From: Juglans regia
Lineage: Eukaryota; Streptophyta; Magnoliopsida; Fagales; Juglandaceae
Direction: 5' to 3'
Assembly: GCF_001411555.2 (NCBI RefSeq)
Contig: NC_049907.1
Coordinates: forward strand, 10,224,622-10,288,621
DNA: 64,000 nucleotides
A program made the translations under genes and the position numbers. Below are positions 10,717 to 23,500 of the stretch, in pieces. Numbering within the stretch: position 1 is the first letter of the stretch; every line of letters starts with the position of its first letter. Under the pieces are notes generated by a model. That model was not told the origin of the DNA and did not search any database. It saw nothing but the letters and a program-made list of their open reading frames with translations.

Positions 10717-12130
10717 GTGCTAAAGAAGCCCTGGAAAGGGGATTTTTGTACTCCAACAAATTCAGAGCCCCCAAATAGATATGTACAACGGGTTGAAAGA
10801 CCCAACCGAGCACTTGGAGACATTCAAGACTCACGCTGCACAATTTCCTGGGAGAGGATAGCATGCTGGGCTTTCTCCTTGACATTAAAAGGCTCTGCTC
10901 GAGCATGGTTCGGAGCCCTTCGATTGGGCACCATCCACAACTTCGAAGAACTAGGTTGCTAATTTTTGATGCAGTTCATGGCCAATCGAAAGAGCAGACG
11001 ATCAGCCGCTTACATCTTCACGTAAAGCAAAGGGAGGAAAAGAGCTTAAAGGCATACTTGTACCACTTCAACAAGGAATGCATGACCACAAGCAACCAGG
11101 ATAAGAAGATCACGGCAGAAATCGCATGAAAGACCCCTGCAACCCTGCGGGATTTCATGTACGAGTTGACGACTTAGTCAACGCTGAGGACACCCTCCGG
11201 GCACCGGCACAAAGACCCATGAGAAAGAGACCAAGGCGAGGAAAGGGCAAGGCGAGAAAAGGAGTGACGACAACACCTTCTCGAGGGAGGACATAGACTG
11301 CAACCGAAGGGAAGAAAGTCATGAGGAAGAAAGTCATGGAGGAAATCTGTGAAGATGTTCGGGAAGAAGTCTGGGGAGAAACGTATAGACGACCAGGCGT
11401 TCACTGCCCGTCGCCCCTGAGGCGGGTGGACAAAGATAAGCAAGTGTCGAGATGAGAAGGTCAGCCAAGTGAGAGCTTGAGAAGGAGGAACGTGAGGAGA
11501 ATGGAGGCAAGCCCTCTAGAATGGGGTCGAAACAATGTCTCGTTAGGATAAATTCACACTATCGCATTAGGCAGAAAGGCTTACGCCTGAACTGTGAGGA
11601 CACCCAAGCAAGCCCGAACTCAAAAGATTCCTACTGTTTCCTTTAACGATGCTGACTGCAAGGGAGTCATCTATCTGCACGCCCTGGTGGTTACGATGCT
11701 GGTGGCCAACTATACAACCAGAAGGATACTAGTGGGCAACAACAGTTCGACTGGCATCCTTTTCTGGGAGGATTCTCCAAAATGAGGATCAGTCAAGATA
11801 GGCTGTGACCATCCCCCACGCCGTTGAAGGGGTTTTTCTGGTGAGACTGTACAGTTGCTGGGGTCCATAACACTCCCCGTCACCGTTGGAACAAGAAGAC
11901 TCATGAAGACCATCATGGCAAACTTCCTTGTAGTCAGGGCCCACTCTTTGTACAATGCCATGATCAGACAACCGACGCTAAACAACTTGAAGCTGGTCAC
12001 CTCAACCTACCACTTGAAAATGAAATTCCCAACAGGTGAGGCTTAGAAGTGGTGTGCAGCAAGCAAGTGGTGGCAAGGGAATACTATGCAAGAATTGTGA
12101 GGTAAGGAACACATTGAGCCCAAGTCCGGT
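10717..12130 (+). pseudogene. Ty3/gypsy retrotransposon gag and protease remnant
   Basis: Capsid (Retrotrans_gag) similarity is spread over frames between about 10,780 and 11,210. Recognisable pieces are LKDPTEHLETFKTHAAQ, KGSARAWFGALRLGTIHNFEEL and VNAEDTLRAP. A basic linker follows to about 11,560. A retropepsin segment covers 11,594-12,050, with VTMLVANYTTRRILV upstream of the active site and TSTYHLKMKFPTGE near its end. The active-site position reads GNNSST where the family has an Asp-Gly/Ser-Ser type motif, so the catalytic aspartate is lost. Several frameshifts and stops break every domain. No reverse transcriptase, RNase H or integrase follows: the sequence passes from protease into what looks like the 3' untranslated region near 12,130, which implies a large internal deletion. 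Confidence 0.8.
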
Positions 12131-12354
12131 TAGCAGAAGGAAGGAAAGCCAACCTTTCGTCTCTTGATGCCCCCCAGGTCAGCCAAGCTGGAGTCCTGTG
12201 AACCAGCAAGGGTCCTATTTTCCCCTTTTCTCTTTTCTTTTGCATTCAGTGATTCCCCATGTAAAGAACTGACAATGAGAATAACAAGAAGTGATACTTC
12301 CATGTGTGAGCTTGTGTATGTGGATTGAATGACGCATCAGTCGCTTCAGCGACC

Positions 12355-13380
12355 ATTTGCCACCCAGTAGGGTAAATTTTGGATCCCACCTGGTTACTCA
12401 GGTCGATGCTCTACTGTTGAACTTTGGCAACCAATCGTCACCCAATGTGGTCAATTTCAAATCCTACTTGGCTCCATAGGTCGATGCTTCACGCTCAAAC
12501 CTCGGCGGTCATAGGGTAGAACACCTCTCTTTAGTGTCCAAGTCCCTCATTGCCACCCAGCGTGGTCAATTTCAGATCTCACCTAGTTCCTTAGGTCGAT
12601 TCGTGCTCGAACCTCAGAAGCCAATCACCACCCAGTATGGTCGATTTTAGATCCCGCCTGGTTCCATTGGTCGATACTCCGCTCTCAAACTTCGATGGTC
12701 ACAGGGAGAACACCTCTCCTAAGTGTCCCAGTCCCTCCTCGCCACCCGGTGTGGTCAACTTCAAATCCCGCCTGGCTCCTTAGGTCAATGCTCCACACTC
12801 CAGCAAGGTCCATTTTACATCCCACCTAGTTCCCTAGGTCAATACTCAGTGCTCGAACCTTGGCGGCCATAGGGGGAACACCTCCCCTAAGTGTCGCAAT
12901 CCTTCCTCGCCACCCAATGCAGTCAATTTCAAATCCTGCCTGGTTTATTAGGTCGACGCTCTGCACTCGAACCTCGGCGACCAATTGTCACTCAGCACGG
13001 TCTATTTTAGATCCCGCCTAGTTACTCAAGTCGATGCTTCGTACTCGAACCTCGGTGATCACATGATGGAACACCTCTCGTAAGTTTCTCAGTCCCTCTT
13101 CGTCACCCAGAGCGGTCAATTTCAGATCCTGCCTGGTTACTCAAGTTAATGCTCCACGCTTGAACCTCGGCAGTCATAAGGGGAGCACCTCTCCTATGTG
13201 TCCCATTCCCTCCACACCACCCATCACGGTCGATTTCAGATCTCGCCTGATTCCTTAGGTTGATTCTCCACGCTTGAACCTCGGCGGTCACAAGGGGAGC
13301 ACCTCTCTTAAGTGTCACAATACCTTCTCACCATCTAGCGCAGTAGAATTCAGATCCCGCCTAGCTGGTAAGGTCTGCCC
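12355..13380. repeat. Composite tandem repeat, 75 and 115 bp units
   Basis: A phrase CACCCAG..GGTCAATTTCAGATCC starts repeat units at 12,361, 12,439, 12,554, 12,628, 12,743, 12,796, 12,911, 12,989, 13,104, 13,216 and 13,329. Spacings are 78, 115, 74, 115, 53, 115, 78, 115, 112 and 113. Short units hold a core ending CTCGAACCTCGGCG; long units add about 40 bp (AAGGGGAACACCTCTCCTAAGTGTCCC). The array is 10-25% diverged and noncoding. It sits directly after the gypsy gag-protease remnant, where Tat-lineage elements carry hypervariable tandem repeats in their 3' region. Confidence 0.85.
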
Positions 13381-13595
13381 CGTAAAGGCTGGCACGTGCA
13401 AAAGACATGCCATGACGAAACAAATTCAATCGAACCTTAAAGAGACAACCAATTAGGAAAATGTAAACTAGCAATTGCACACGTAAAGAATGCTAGAAGC
13501 TATGTTTATTATATAATTTGATCATAAAAGAGTACAAACCCCCAATATTTGGTGATTAAAAAAAAAAAAAGAGAAGGAGAACAAGTATCACTCAA

Positions 13596-14470
13596 GGGCG
13601 GGAAGCGAGGTCAGGAAAGACGTCGAGCATCAAGTTGAGGGAGTTGCGATCCTCCTAGGTAGGCATGAACCGGGACAAATCTAGGGTTTCGAGAGCATGT
13701 TGGGACTTTGCAGATGCCCCCTTACCCTCTCTAGCCCTTGGGAGTACCCGTAGCTACAGACCTGGTCACAGAGTCGCTTTGCCACCGCAAGTTGGGATGT
13801 GGCCCTAACGAGTCTCTCACGATTGGCGGCAAGCTCGGCCTCTCGTTTCTTCATCCACTCCTCACAGGGTTTTCGTGGGAGAGGCCCTCAGGAGCGGAGG
13901 GCTCAACGGGTGTCCTGCCGATGAAAGTCGTGCTTGAGTTGGTGGTAGGAATGTGCAGGACGTCATCATTGCCATCCTATACAGTCCCCTCTGGTCAACA
14001 AGAAGCACTCGTTGGGGCTGACGTAGTCTCCGGTCACTAGCTCTCGAAAAGGGCAAGTATGCCCAGACACCTCAGGCACTCAGCGACAAATGTCACCTTG
14101 GGGGCAACCAAGCTCGATTGACACAGGGCCTCGAGGAATGTAGCCTCTAGCTCTTCGTCATCCTAATCCCGACTAGGCTCCCCTCCTTGATTGCGGGGCA
14201 GGGTAGCAGGAACACCCTGGAAGAATGGTAGGGCAGGTGTTGCATTCGGCGAAGAAGATTCGCAAAGAAAGTGTTCCTGGAGGTCACAAACAAATTTGGA
14301 AAGGAGGCTGTAGTGAGAGTGTTGGAGCAAGAGGGAGATGCGACAGCAAGAGGAAGCAAGAATGGGAAAAAGAACGTAAACCACGCAAGGACTAGGAGGG
14401 GAGAATAAATAGAGGAAGCATGATGGTTCAAGAGCCCAAACTGGAAGAGTGATGGGATACGACAAGAAAC
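13596..14470 (-). pseudogene. Antisense ORF remnant in the gypsy 3' region
   Basis: Reading the minus strand downward, about 14,160-14,040 gives ELEATFLEALCQSSLVAPK and VTFVAECLRCLGILALFES. About 13,880-13,700 gives a charged, probably coiled-coil stretch (EEWMKKREAELAANRERLV). The last piece, ending with a stop at about 13,596, reads NSLNLMLDVFPDLASRP. Frame shifts and a stop separate the pieces, so it is dead. I do not recognise the protein. Antisense ORFs downstream of the polyprotein are known in several Tat-lineage gypsy elements, and position and orientation fit that, but this is inference. The 5' limit of the frame is uncertain. Confidence 0.4.
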
Positions 14471-17400
14471 AGGTTACACATCGATACTCTCTCTAGTTCT
14501 CCACTACTTTTTCTTTGAATTGGGAGATTTTGACTTTAGCATCGAAGGAAACTCAGCCACCAACAGCCACCTTTCTTCCACCTACATAGGTGCAGGAGAA
14601 CTGTCGTAGTTGGTGACTACAAAACACGCTTCAACAAGCCCAGTACTTATGTTGGAAATTAATTTGGAAGACAAAAAAGTTAACACAAAATACGGTGGAT
14701 ATATTTTTTTGTAGCGATATAGAGATTGTGGAACTTTGTTAATGATAACAATAATGGAGGGAAAGAGTTTCAATGGCGACCGATTCACTTTGATCCAACA
14801 AGTGAATTAATTAGTTCTGACATTAAACCAAAAAAGAAAAAAAGACAGTATAAACATTTGTTGTTGTAGTTTTCGTACGGAAGCTCCACTTCCACTACCT
14901 CTATATATATTCTCGTTCAAGAAAAGCAAGAATATATTAAAATAGCTAGAGATGTAAAATATGGATAATTCCTGACACCCGAACTACATTGAACAATGTA
15001 TCGACGCCTAGGAGCCATGCGTCGATGGAAATGGGGGAGGGGTTGTTCGTATTTTGAAAATCTAACGACAAGGGATCCACTAGTGTTGTAGTGTTGTCGA
15101 CATAGTTATGGAATTAGAGCGAGGTGTGGGGCTCACGCATGGTTTGGGCGGTCCGTGAGACTCATGCGCTTATTGGTCGGTGGTCGTTCTTAGCCCATTT
15201 TTCAGATTGGAACTTGGAGAGTGTAGTTGTGTGGCACGTGTACTCTTATAGTGGTCAAAAGGCTATATATAAGATATTTTCCAACCTGATAGAAAAGAAA
15301 ATGACAAAAAGAATAGAAGGAAAAAATAAAAAAAACACATGAAGGGCCTGTAGGAGGGGAAGAGAAGGGAGGTAGCTCCTCCCTCTCTTGGGAAGAAAAA
15401 AGATTAATTGAAGGTTTTTTAGATTTCTAGAGCGAATGAGGAAAAGGTTTTTAGAGAGAGAGAAAGAAAAAACCTTGTTAAGGTGGATATATTTAAGTCA
15501 CAATCTTGAAGATTAAAAAAAAATAAAAAAATGAAGCTCTTGAAGATGGAAATGATGTTCATCATCAGAAGTGAAAGAAGTGTTCATATAGAAGGCCGGC
15601 GTGGTAACTTGCAAACATAAGAATCATTGGCAATCAAAGTTTATCGTCTTTAATACTTGACCCGTATCTAGCGACATTGCAATCTAATTAGATTCTTCAT
15701 ACCATTTATGTCAAGAGCAGTACCACTCTGTGGTCTGAGTAGTACTATTTATTATTATTGTTAATTATTTTTGTAATTTTTTTATTTATATTTTTTTAAT
15801 ATATTTAAATATTTTAAAAAAACAAAAAATACATCAATATATTTAAAATTATTTATTTTATCATTAAGTAAAAAAAAAATTCACTGAACGGTCAAATGAG
15901 CCATAATTATTGAGCGGCATATAGTTTTTTTCCTATGTCAATTATTGGGACAAGAAAGAAGTAGCAAAGTCAACGGGGAGCATGATATACTATGATTGAA
16001 CAGCTAACTTAATACCTTAAATTTAAAAACAGACTTGACTATAAACAGACTTGACTATAAATTTAAAAAGTCAAAGAAATCACAATGATAACAACCTAAA
16101 ATAGATTATAAAATCATGTTTGGATATTAAAAACAAAAGCAAAAAACCAAAAATGGGTCGAGAATCATAAAATTGCACCGATTGATTAAATGCATTTGTC
16201 AAAATGATTGTTTGGAATGTGAGATGTGATGATAATTTTGTGAATAGTAGTGAGATAATTTGAGTTGATTAGTTTTTAAATTTTGAAAAATGAGAAAAAA
16301 AAATTGAATAAAAAATATTATAAAGTTAAAACAATATAATAATATAGTTTTATAATATTATTTTTGTTTGAGAATTTGAAAATATTAGAATTATTTTTTA
16401 TTTGAAAGTTTAAAAAAATTGTAATAATTAGTTTGAAAATTTCATATTTAAATTATATTTTGGAATAAGATGATATGAGATGAAATGAGATCAGATGAGA
16501 ATTTTGTATCTCATCTAAGAACCCAAAGCTACACAATGTAATCCCAAAATCTAATTTGATACCACAAAGCTACACAATGTAATGCCAAAAACTAATTAAA
16601 CCAAAAAATAAAAAAATAAATTCCCAAGCATAACTGATCTTGAAATCGAATTAAGATATAAGAGATTGGTCCCCTTTGTTCAGATAAAATTAAAAAAAAA
16701 ATCCATCCATGGAAATCAGATTGCCCTCTAATTTGATTTAAACACTTGCAATGAAAGCTTCCCAAAAAAATATTCAAAATTAATGTCCATCTTAAATTGC
16801 GTCCCACGTTCAGAGCTAATGAGCATGAGGTTTAAAAATCGAATAATTGGTATATGTACTAAAAGAATCTGGTACAAACCCCTAGGCTTCTTTTGTTCTA
16901 ATTATATCTGTGTGTGTGTGTAGTAATAACTTGGTTTCTTATTGCATTTTTGTTCATGCAGGTCATCTTTTGCTATTGAAAAAGCATTTTTCATGTAATT
17001 AACTATGGAATTTAGTCTTATATGGCGTGGAAAGTCCTTTATGGAAAGCTGATAGCACCAGTGCGTCTAGAAATGCATGGTCAGGGTAGGGAGGGTGTGT
17101 AAAAGGCATCGAGGCAATCAGATCATCTATAAGGTTGCTTGATACTTGTAGCTCCAAAGAAATAACTTTGGCTGTGCACATATTAGTAGGGAATACAGTT
17201 ACACTCTGCAGGCACACATAAACGGGCACATGTATATGTTAAGAGTATAAAGCAGGAGCAAGACACAGATTTGTTTGGATAGTTGTCTTAAATATTTTAA
17301 CACTCCAATTTGTATTTCCTCTCATTAACTTTAGTAACCTCTACAGGCCGGTATCCCATCACATGCTTACTGGTCAAACTGTATTATATATGATATGGCA

Positions 17401-17546
17401 TACCATCAAAGAAAGTGAGGTTGCTTCCTACTTCCTAATTTCAGTGCTAAAACTACAAAAAGGTAATTACTGTCAAAGAACAATTGCAATTTCTCCCTAG
17501 AATGTTCACAATCAATAACAATGGTCTTGCTACTTGTACAATGCTC
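14471..17546. other. Gene-free DNA, partly probable LTR sequence
   Basis: The part to about 14,640 looks like LTR R/U5 sequence of the gypsy element (AGAATAAATAGAGG near 14,402; GAGATTTTGACTTTAGCATC near 14,524), although no second LTR was found to prove it. A TATA-like CTATATATAAG lies near 15,262. A family-A MITE remnant is at 16,209-16,528. A (TG)n tract lies near 16,910. The region 16,840-17,546 is downstream of the CENH3 stop and may contain its 3' UTR. I see no coding gene. Confidence 0.45.
16209..16528 (+). mobile_element. MITE, family A remnant
   Basis: Starts TGTTTGGAATGTGAGATG and ends with TCATCTAAGAACCCAAA. The interior carries the family phrases TTGAATAAAAAATATTA, GAATTATTTTTTATTTG and TAATAATTAGTTTG. 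Noncoding and diverged. Confidence 0.6.
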
Positions 17547-20500
17547 TCACCAGGGCCTTCCTTTCCCTCCAAGCCGACGTGCCAACTCAAAGTCCTTTTT
17601 CACTGTGAGTAAAAGCAAATGAAACGAGTTTCAATATTTTGAATTGCCAGTGGGACAGCAAGATAGAGTAACTCAAATTTTGATCTGAAAAAACCATATG
17701 CGGTACGCCACCAGTAGATTGTATGACATTGATAAATTGCATTAACTTCAACAGGTGGCTAATCCCACAACTCTATGCAAATATTAACCTGACCATTCCC
17801 TGAAGAGAACAGAGAATCCCCCCCCAACAAAAAACAAATCTCCCCAACAGAAGACTTCTACACAATAGTTATATTTGCAATTTTTCAGCAAAAAACCAAG
17901 TAAACCATAGGAAGAAAATCTTCAGATAGGAAAAGCTACTAAAATATTACAGGGGGAAGGAAGCTCTGATCTTTCTGAATATATTGTGAAATTTGGTTTG
18001 CTATTTCTGACTGAGAAACGGATCATTTTATCTGGACTTACACGGTATAGATGCCTTTTCCAATTCTCTAAGCGGAATGGAAGTTCAATCTACAAAAGAC
18101 ATACTAAGGTGCAAATCAAGCATTCAGAAAAAAATTAGCTTCAAGAATGAGATCGCCAAAAGGTATAACACTCTATCTAGCACAATCTACAAAGTTTCTA
18201 CTTGCCTTCAGTTAACTAATTGCCATATTCCATTTCCTAAGAGACAAAAAAGTTGTCCCCTTCAATCAGACTAGCCAATACATGATGCTTTAAAAATTGG
18301 TCTGAAGCTTTTGAAAGTTATTTCATAAGAGGGATATTCATTTCATTTTTTCATATTATATTACTAAAGGTAGACTAAAAAACTTCGTAAGTCTAAATTT
18401 CAACTTACTCAAAGTTACACGCTTCGCATGAATTGCACATAGCATTCCATCTTCAAATAAATGGACCAAAAAGTCCTCTGCTGCCTAGGAATAAAACAAA
18501 CCAATAAGGGTATAGTCTTTATGTATATTAATGCTAGCAAAAGCTCAGAATTGCGCCACCTCTCTTGATGTAGTCAAAATTTGAACCAAAAAGCAGAAGT
18601 AGCTACAATAATTTGCGTCATAGTAGTAAACAGTGTTTACCAAAGGAGAGTTCCTATGCACTTTTCATTGACACGTTTTACAATATCATTATATCAAGAG
18701 TCAGATTCTGCTGTGCCACCATACTTGCTTTCCATGTTAGTCCATGAGTTCAAAGAATATAACAAGGTACATCAAGATTAAATCATCACCTATCAGTAAG
18801 CAAACTCCCATGGCATTTGAAAGTAAACCAGCAAAAGTTAAAAGTTCAATGACTATGAGTTTATAATTATGGAAATCATCTTGGGTAAATTAGACATACC
18901 CAAAGTAAATGAGGGGAAAGGCTGTTAGAATATATGTGGTGGCCTATGAGTTAATGGGATAGTGGTAATCCTGAAACTAAACCCAAGTAATTTGCTTAGG
19001 CTTTACAATCCCTCTCCAGAGGAGAGCAGAAGCTCTAAAAAATGTCCATAATGGTTCTCAACAAAGTACCATAGATGAGATAAGTAAGGCCTTAAACAGG
19101 ATAGTTGTGTCATTCACAACCGAGGCATAAAAGCAACCCAAAGATGGATTGCTTCAATCTCATACAAAAGAAGCAAGCATTGTACTGTATAAGTCTCTCA
19201 ATGACTAACGGATATTATAACTTCAATCCACTTGCCCAAGTCAATATACCCTGATATTATAATCTCAGGGTGCATGCGCTGAGATTAGTACGTTGTGATG
19301 ATCAGTATATTACAGTTATAAGAAACCAAGAAGCATGTCGAGTCACTGGAATTGAAAATGAGAAAGTTAAAATGTTATAGATATCATTTGATGATCAACA
19401 GCATATTTTCTGGGAAAATTATTTTTAAAAAAACGAAGAAAAAGAAAAAGAAGACCATTAGTGATTGTTATCATGAAAAACTCATGATAGAGTTGTCTTG
19501 TATAATTATCATCAAGAGTACTATTTATGTCAATGTATCAAAGTATTTGGGGCCATTTACATTGATCCTGTTTGCTCATTCCAATAGGTCTTATTTGTTA
19601 ATTTCCCATCCGAATTGATTAATGCTTATGAACTATCTGGAGTGGAAAGCAAAATAGTGATGCCTCTCAAGCAGAGCACCAAGTCATGAGTGCCTACCAA
19701 ATAGAACGTATATAGAATAGAAGTAAGCAATAAACAACTATTGTTTTTTATTCAACAGTCACTACCATATAAAGACAACATCATAGATTAAGGCCGCCTT
19801 CTCAAGCATATTTTTGTCAAAATGAAAATACATTAGAAACTTTTAGGTGCAGAGACTATACATATGTTTACAATTAGAACAATCGATATTTGGGAAGACC
19901 AGAAATTTCATAAGCAGAGCACGCAAAAAAGAACTTCCAAATTATAAAAATATAGGATCCACATGATCATTCACAAGACATGCATGTTGATAATGAGGTA
20001 GGTGTTATCCACTTCCAAGCCTTCCAATATATATTATAGATACATAACAAAACATTTATATACCTCCTGCAGTGCTACTAAAGCTTCAGCTGTCCAACGA
20101 TTAACATCAGGAGAGAATTGAAAGGTTATCTGTTTTACCTACAAATGACAAGGACTATTTTCATATTAAACTTCACCACCAAACCTAATTGACGCATGCC
20201 ATAGACTGAAGTCAACAGAAAGGCCAAACTTCTTCATAGCCCAATGCTAAATATTGATCAAATTGGCCATAAATATAACAAAAGAATAAAAATGAACATC
20301 TTAATGAGAATGTTCGTTTACACATTTTAAATTGAGAAAGTCTGAATCTATAAACAGGGAAATACACCCAACAGTGCAATCATCATTTTAAGACCATAAA
20401 GGATTCCACAATTCCTAACAACAATATACTTGTCAAAAATTAGGTGTTTTACTCAGAGTAAGAGGCATCTTCTTCTATTCTTCCTTAAAAATAAAAACAG

Positions 20501-23500
20501 CATGGTCAAACTGAATACAGAATTGGCAAAAACCTATAAAACAAAAAAAACAAATTTACCTATCACAAATATTGTATTGACATAATTAACAGCCCAAATT
20601 CGATTATGGCTACAAATACCAAATTTCCAGCACCATAGCTTTTCTACATTGAGGTTTTAGCCATTCATTTGGGGACAGTTACAAAAGAACTAGAATGCAA
20701 TTGCAAAAAGGATTTTCAACAGATAATATAAGGTGCCTGATACACTATTCACTTGAACAATAGCTCCACTCCCATTAAAGTGGAGAGTTCAAGTCAACAT
20801 CCTAAGGATTTAGTTAGAAGCACACAAATAAAAAAATCCACTCCAAATTGATGATGGTCATTTATATGAATGAGTTTCAAATTTATATTATCAACAATAA
20901 TTTCGGATATTTTTTAAGTGATTTTACTGAGATTGATGATTGCCAATAGAAAACAATCTAGTTCAACTTCAGGAGTTAAAGTGCCAGGAAGCATAAAACT
21001 ACACTGGTAGTTGTAGTTAAAAAGGATGTGTTAAATAGAGAGACAACAGAAGGTAATGATCTCATATAGGATAGAATTTAAGAAGATAATACATGTGAGT
21101 GACCCCACTAAGTCAAAGAGGATCCATAAACTGATCTAGATTTAATTAGGATCGGGGCATTATGGAGTTTAGTTGCGTAATTTTACTTACTGTTGCAGGT
21201 TCACACACATCCCATTAGGGGGAATGCATCATTTCCCTTGCTCATCACTAACAATAGCAAAAAATGATCCTCTGAAATCTATTTATGAATGTATCCATCC
21301 ATAAGTCTGTTCATCCTTTCAAGATTGTTGGTATGTGATTGAAGAAGACATTATGAGGGTATTCCAGGACTTTTACACCAACTGCAAGCTTGAAAAAAGC
21401 CTAAATACCATCTTTATAGCCCTCATTCCTAAAAGCGACGGGACAATGGATGCAAAAGATTTCTGCCACAGTAGCCTTGTGAATGGGGTGTACAAGATAA
21501 TTGCAAAGCCTTTACTAATTTAATTGGTTGAGTAGGATAAACGAGAATATCATTTCAAAGCCTCAAAATGCATTTGTAAGAGGTAGACAAATCTTAGACT
21601 CTATGCTCATTGCTTATTAGTTCTTGGATAGTAGTAGGCTTTACTTAGGCAAGCTAGGGCTGCTCTACGAATTGAACATAGAGTAAGCCTATCGTCATAT
21701 TGGGAGTTATCATCATATTGGGAGTTCCTATATTATTTGCTTGGGTGATGCGGTTTTGAGAAGAAATGACAATCCTGGATAACACATTGCATCATTACAA
21801 TGCACTTTTTGTATTGATGAATGGAACTCTTGTCGACTTCTTCAGTAGCTCTCCAGAGTTGAGAAAGGGTGATCCACTATCGACATTACATTTATTATTT
21901 TCATTGGCTTAGCAAAATGTTATGAGCTACTATTGGTGGAGGCATTCTCTCTGCCTATTCTGTGGAGGTCTAGAAATCTCAAGGTGCTTTACATTTCCCA
22001 TCTCCTCTTTACAGATGATAGCTTGATATTATGTGGGACAAGCCTAGACCACATCCACATTATGAGGGATCTTTTCCTATACTAAAAAGTCATTTCTAGG
22101 TTAAAAGTGAATTTGGCTAAGTCAAAGATGGTTCATGTTGGAAATTGGGAACGCTTCTACTTTCTAATATTGATAGTTTGGCCAACATTTCGTATGTACC
22201 TCTTTGCCTATAAAACCTCTAGGCCTTCCTTTAGGAACTCCTTTTAGGGCGAAGTCTATTTGAGATGAGTAATTGAGAAGATCAAGAGTCCTCTGCCTGG
22301 TTGGAAGAGGATGAAGCTATCAAAAGGTGGACGGATCACCTTGATGAAGAGCACGCTCTTTAACTTGCCAAAGTATTTCCTATCTATGTTTTCCCTTCCC
22401 ACAAGTGTGATCAATCATATATAGAAGTGCTACTATAGGACTTTTTATGAAGCAAGCCACATGAAGAATTCATATTTCGCCTAATAAACTAATTTAAGGT
22501 GTGCTCCCTAATGCCTAAGGGAGGCTTGCGAGTTAGAAACGTCCTTATAACCATGCCTTCCTAGAAAAGTGGATTTGGCATTACCAGCATGAGAGAGTCT
22601 TGTGGAAAGCCATAATGGATTCAAAATATGGTTGTGCTTGCAGTGGAAGGTTTACTAATGAGATACATAGGTTTCATGGGGTGGGGATAGAGGAAAATAT
22701 CAGTATAGGACAGAGGGTTTTTTTCTATTCATAATAGACTTCAAGTAGGAGATGGCTCTAGATTCCAATTTTGGCATAACTTATGGTATGGTGACAAGGC
22801 CTTCAAGGAAGTTTTCCCAGAGATGTATAGTGTTGTAACTGTGCATGAGACTTTAGTAGCTAATCTATTGGAGTTCTCCATTGGCTACTCACAATGAAAT
22901 GTTATATTTAGCAAAACAACTCGTGATTGAGAGATTAATGCCCACACAAAATTCTTGAATCTCCTAGATTATGTCTAGGTGATACAAATAAGATTCTTGG
23001 GGTCCCTTCCAAGAAAGGGAAGTTTGTTATTCGATCATTCTTCTATAAGCTCCTCATACCTCAAGAAAGCAATTCCTTCCCTTGGAGAGTATTTGGCACT
23101 ATAAGGCGGCAGCTGTTTAGCTAGGAAAACATCTATAGGGAAGATCCTTACCACAAATAGCCTAAGAAAACATCGTATCATAGTAGACTATCTATTACTC
23201 CATTGTGAGATTGCCAATGCCTTACAGAATGACTTCGTTGGCTGAGTTGGGTTGCCTTGGGCTATGCTGAGAAGGAAAGTAGACCCCTTTGCCAATAGGA
23301 GACAACCACAAATTGTACTGGTATGGAAGATGATCTCTATCAATCTAGTGTAATGCTTCTAAAGGGAAAAGAATGAAAGAAACTTTGAGAAGCGCTTAAA
23401 ACTTTTTTCTTAAGACTTTGTTCCTTTGGACAGCCTCCTAAGAGTTTAATGGTTCAGAGTCTTCATGATTTTCTTGTCAACTTTTCTATTCCTAGTTAGG

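Noticed and set aside
15072..15085. GGATCCACTAGTG, identical over 12 bases to a common cloning-vector polylinker
   Set aside because: The match stops after 12 bases and the flanks are ordinary plant repeat DNA. Chance is more likely than vector contamination.
16999..17229. 76-codon minus-strand frame downstream of CENH3
   Set aside because: In the probable 3' UTR of CENH3; no recognisable domain and no splice link to the gene.
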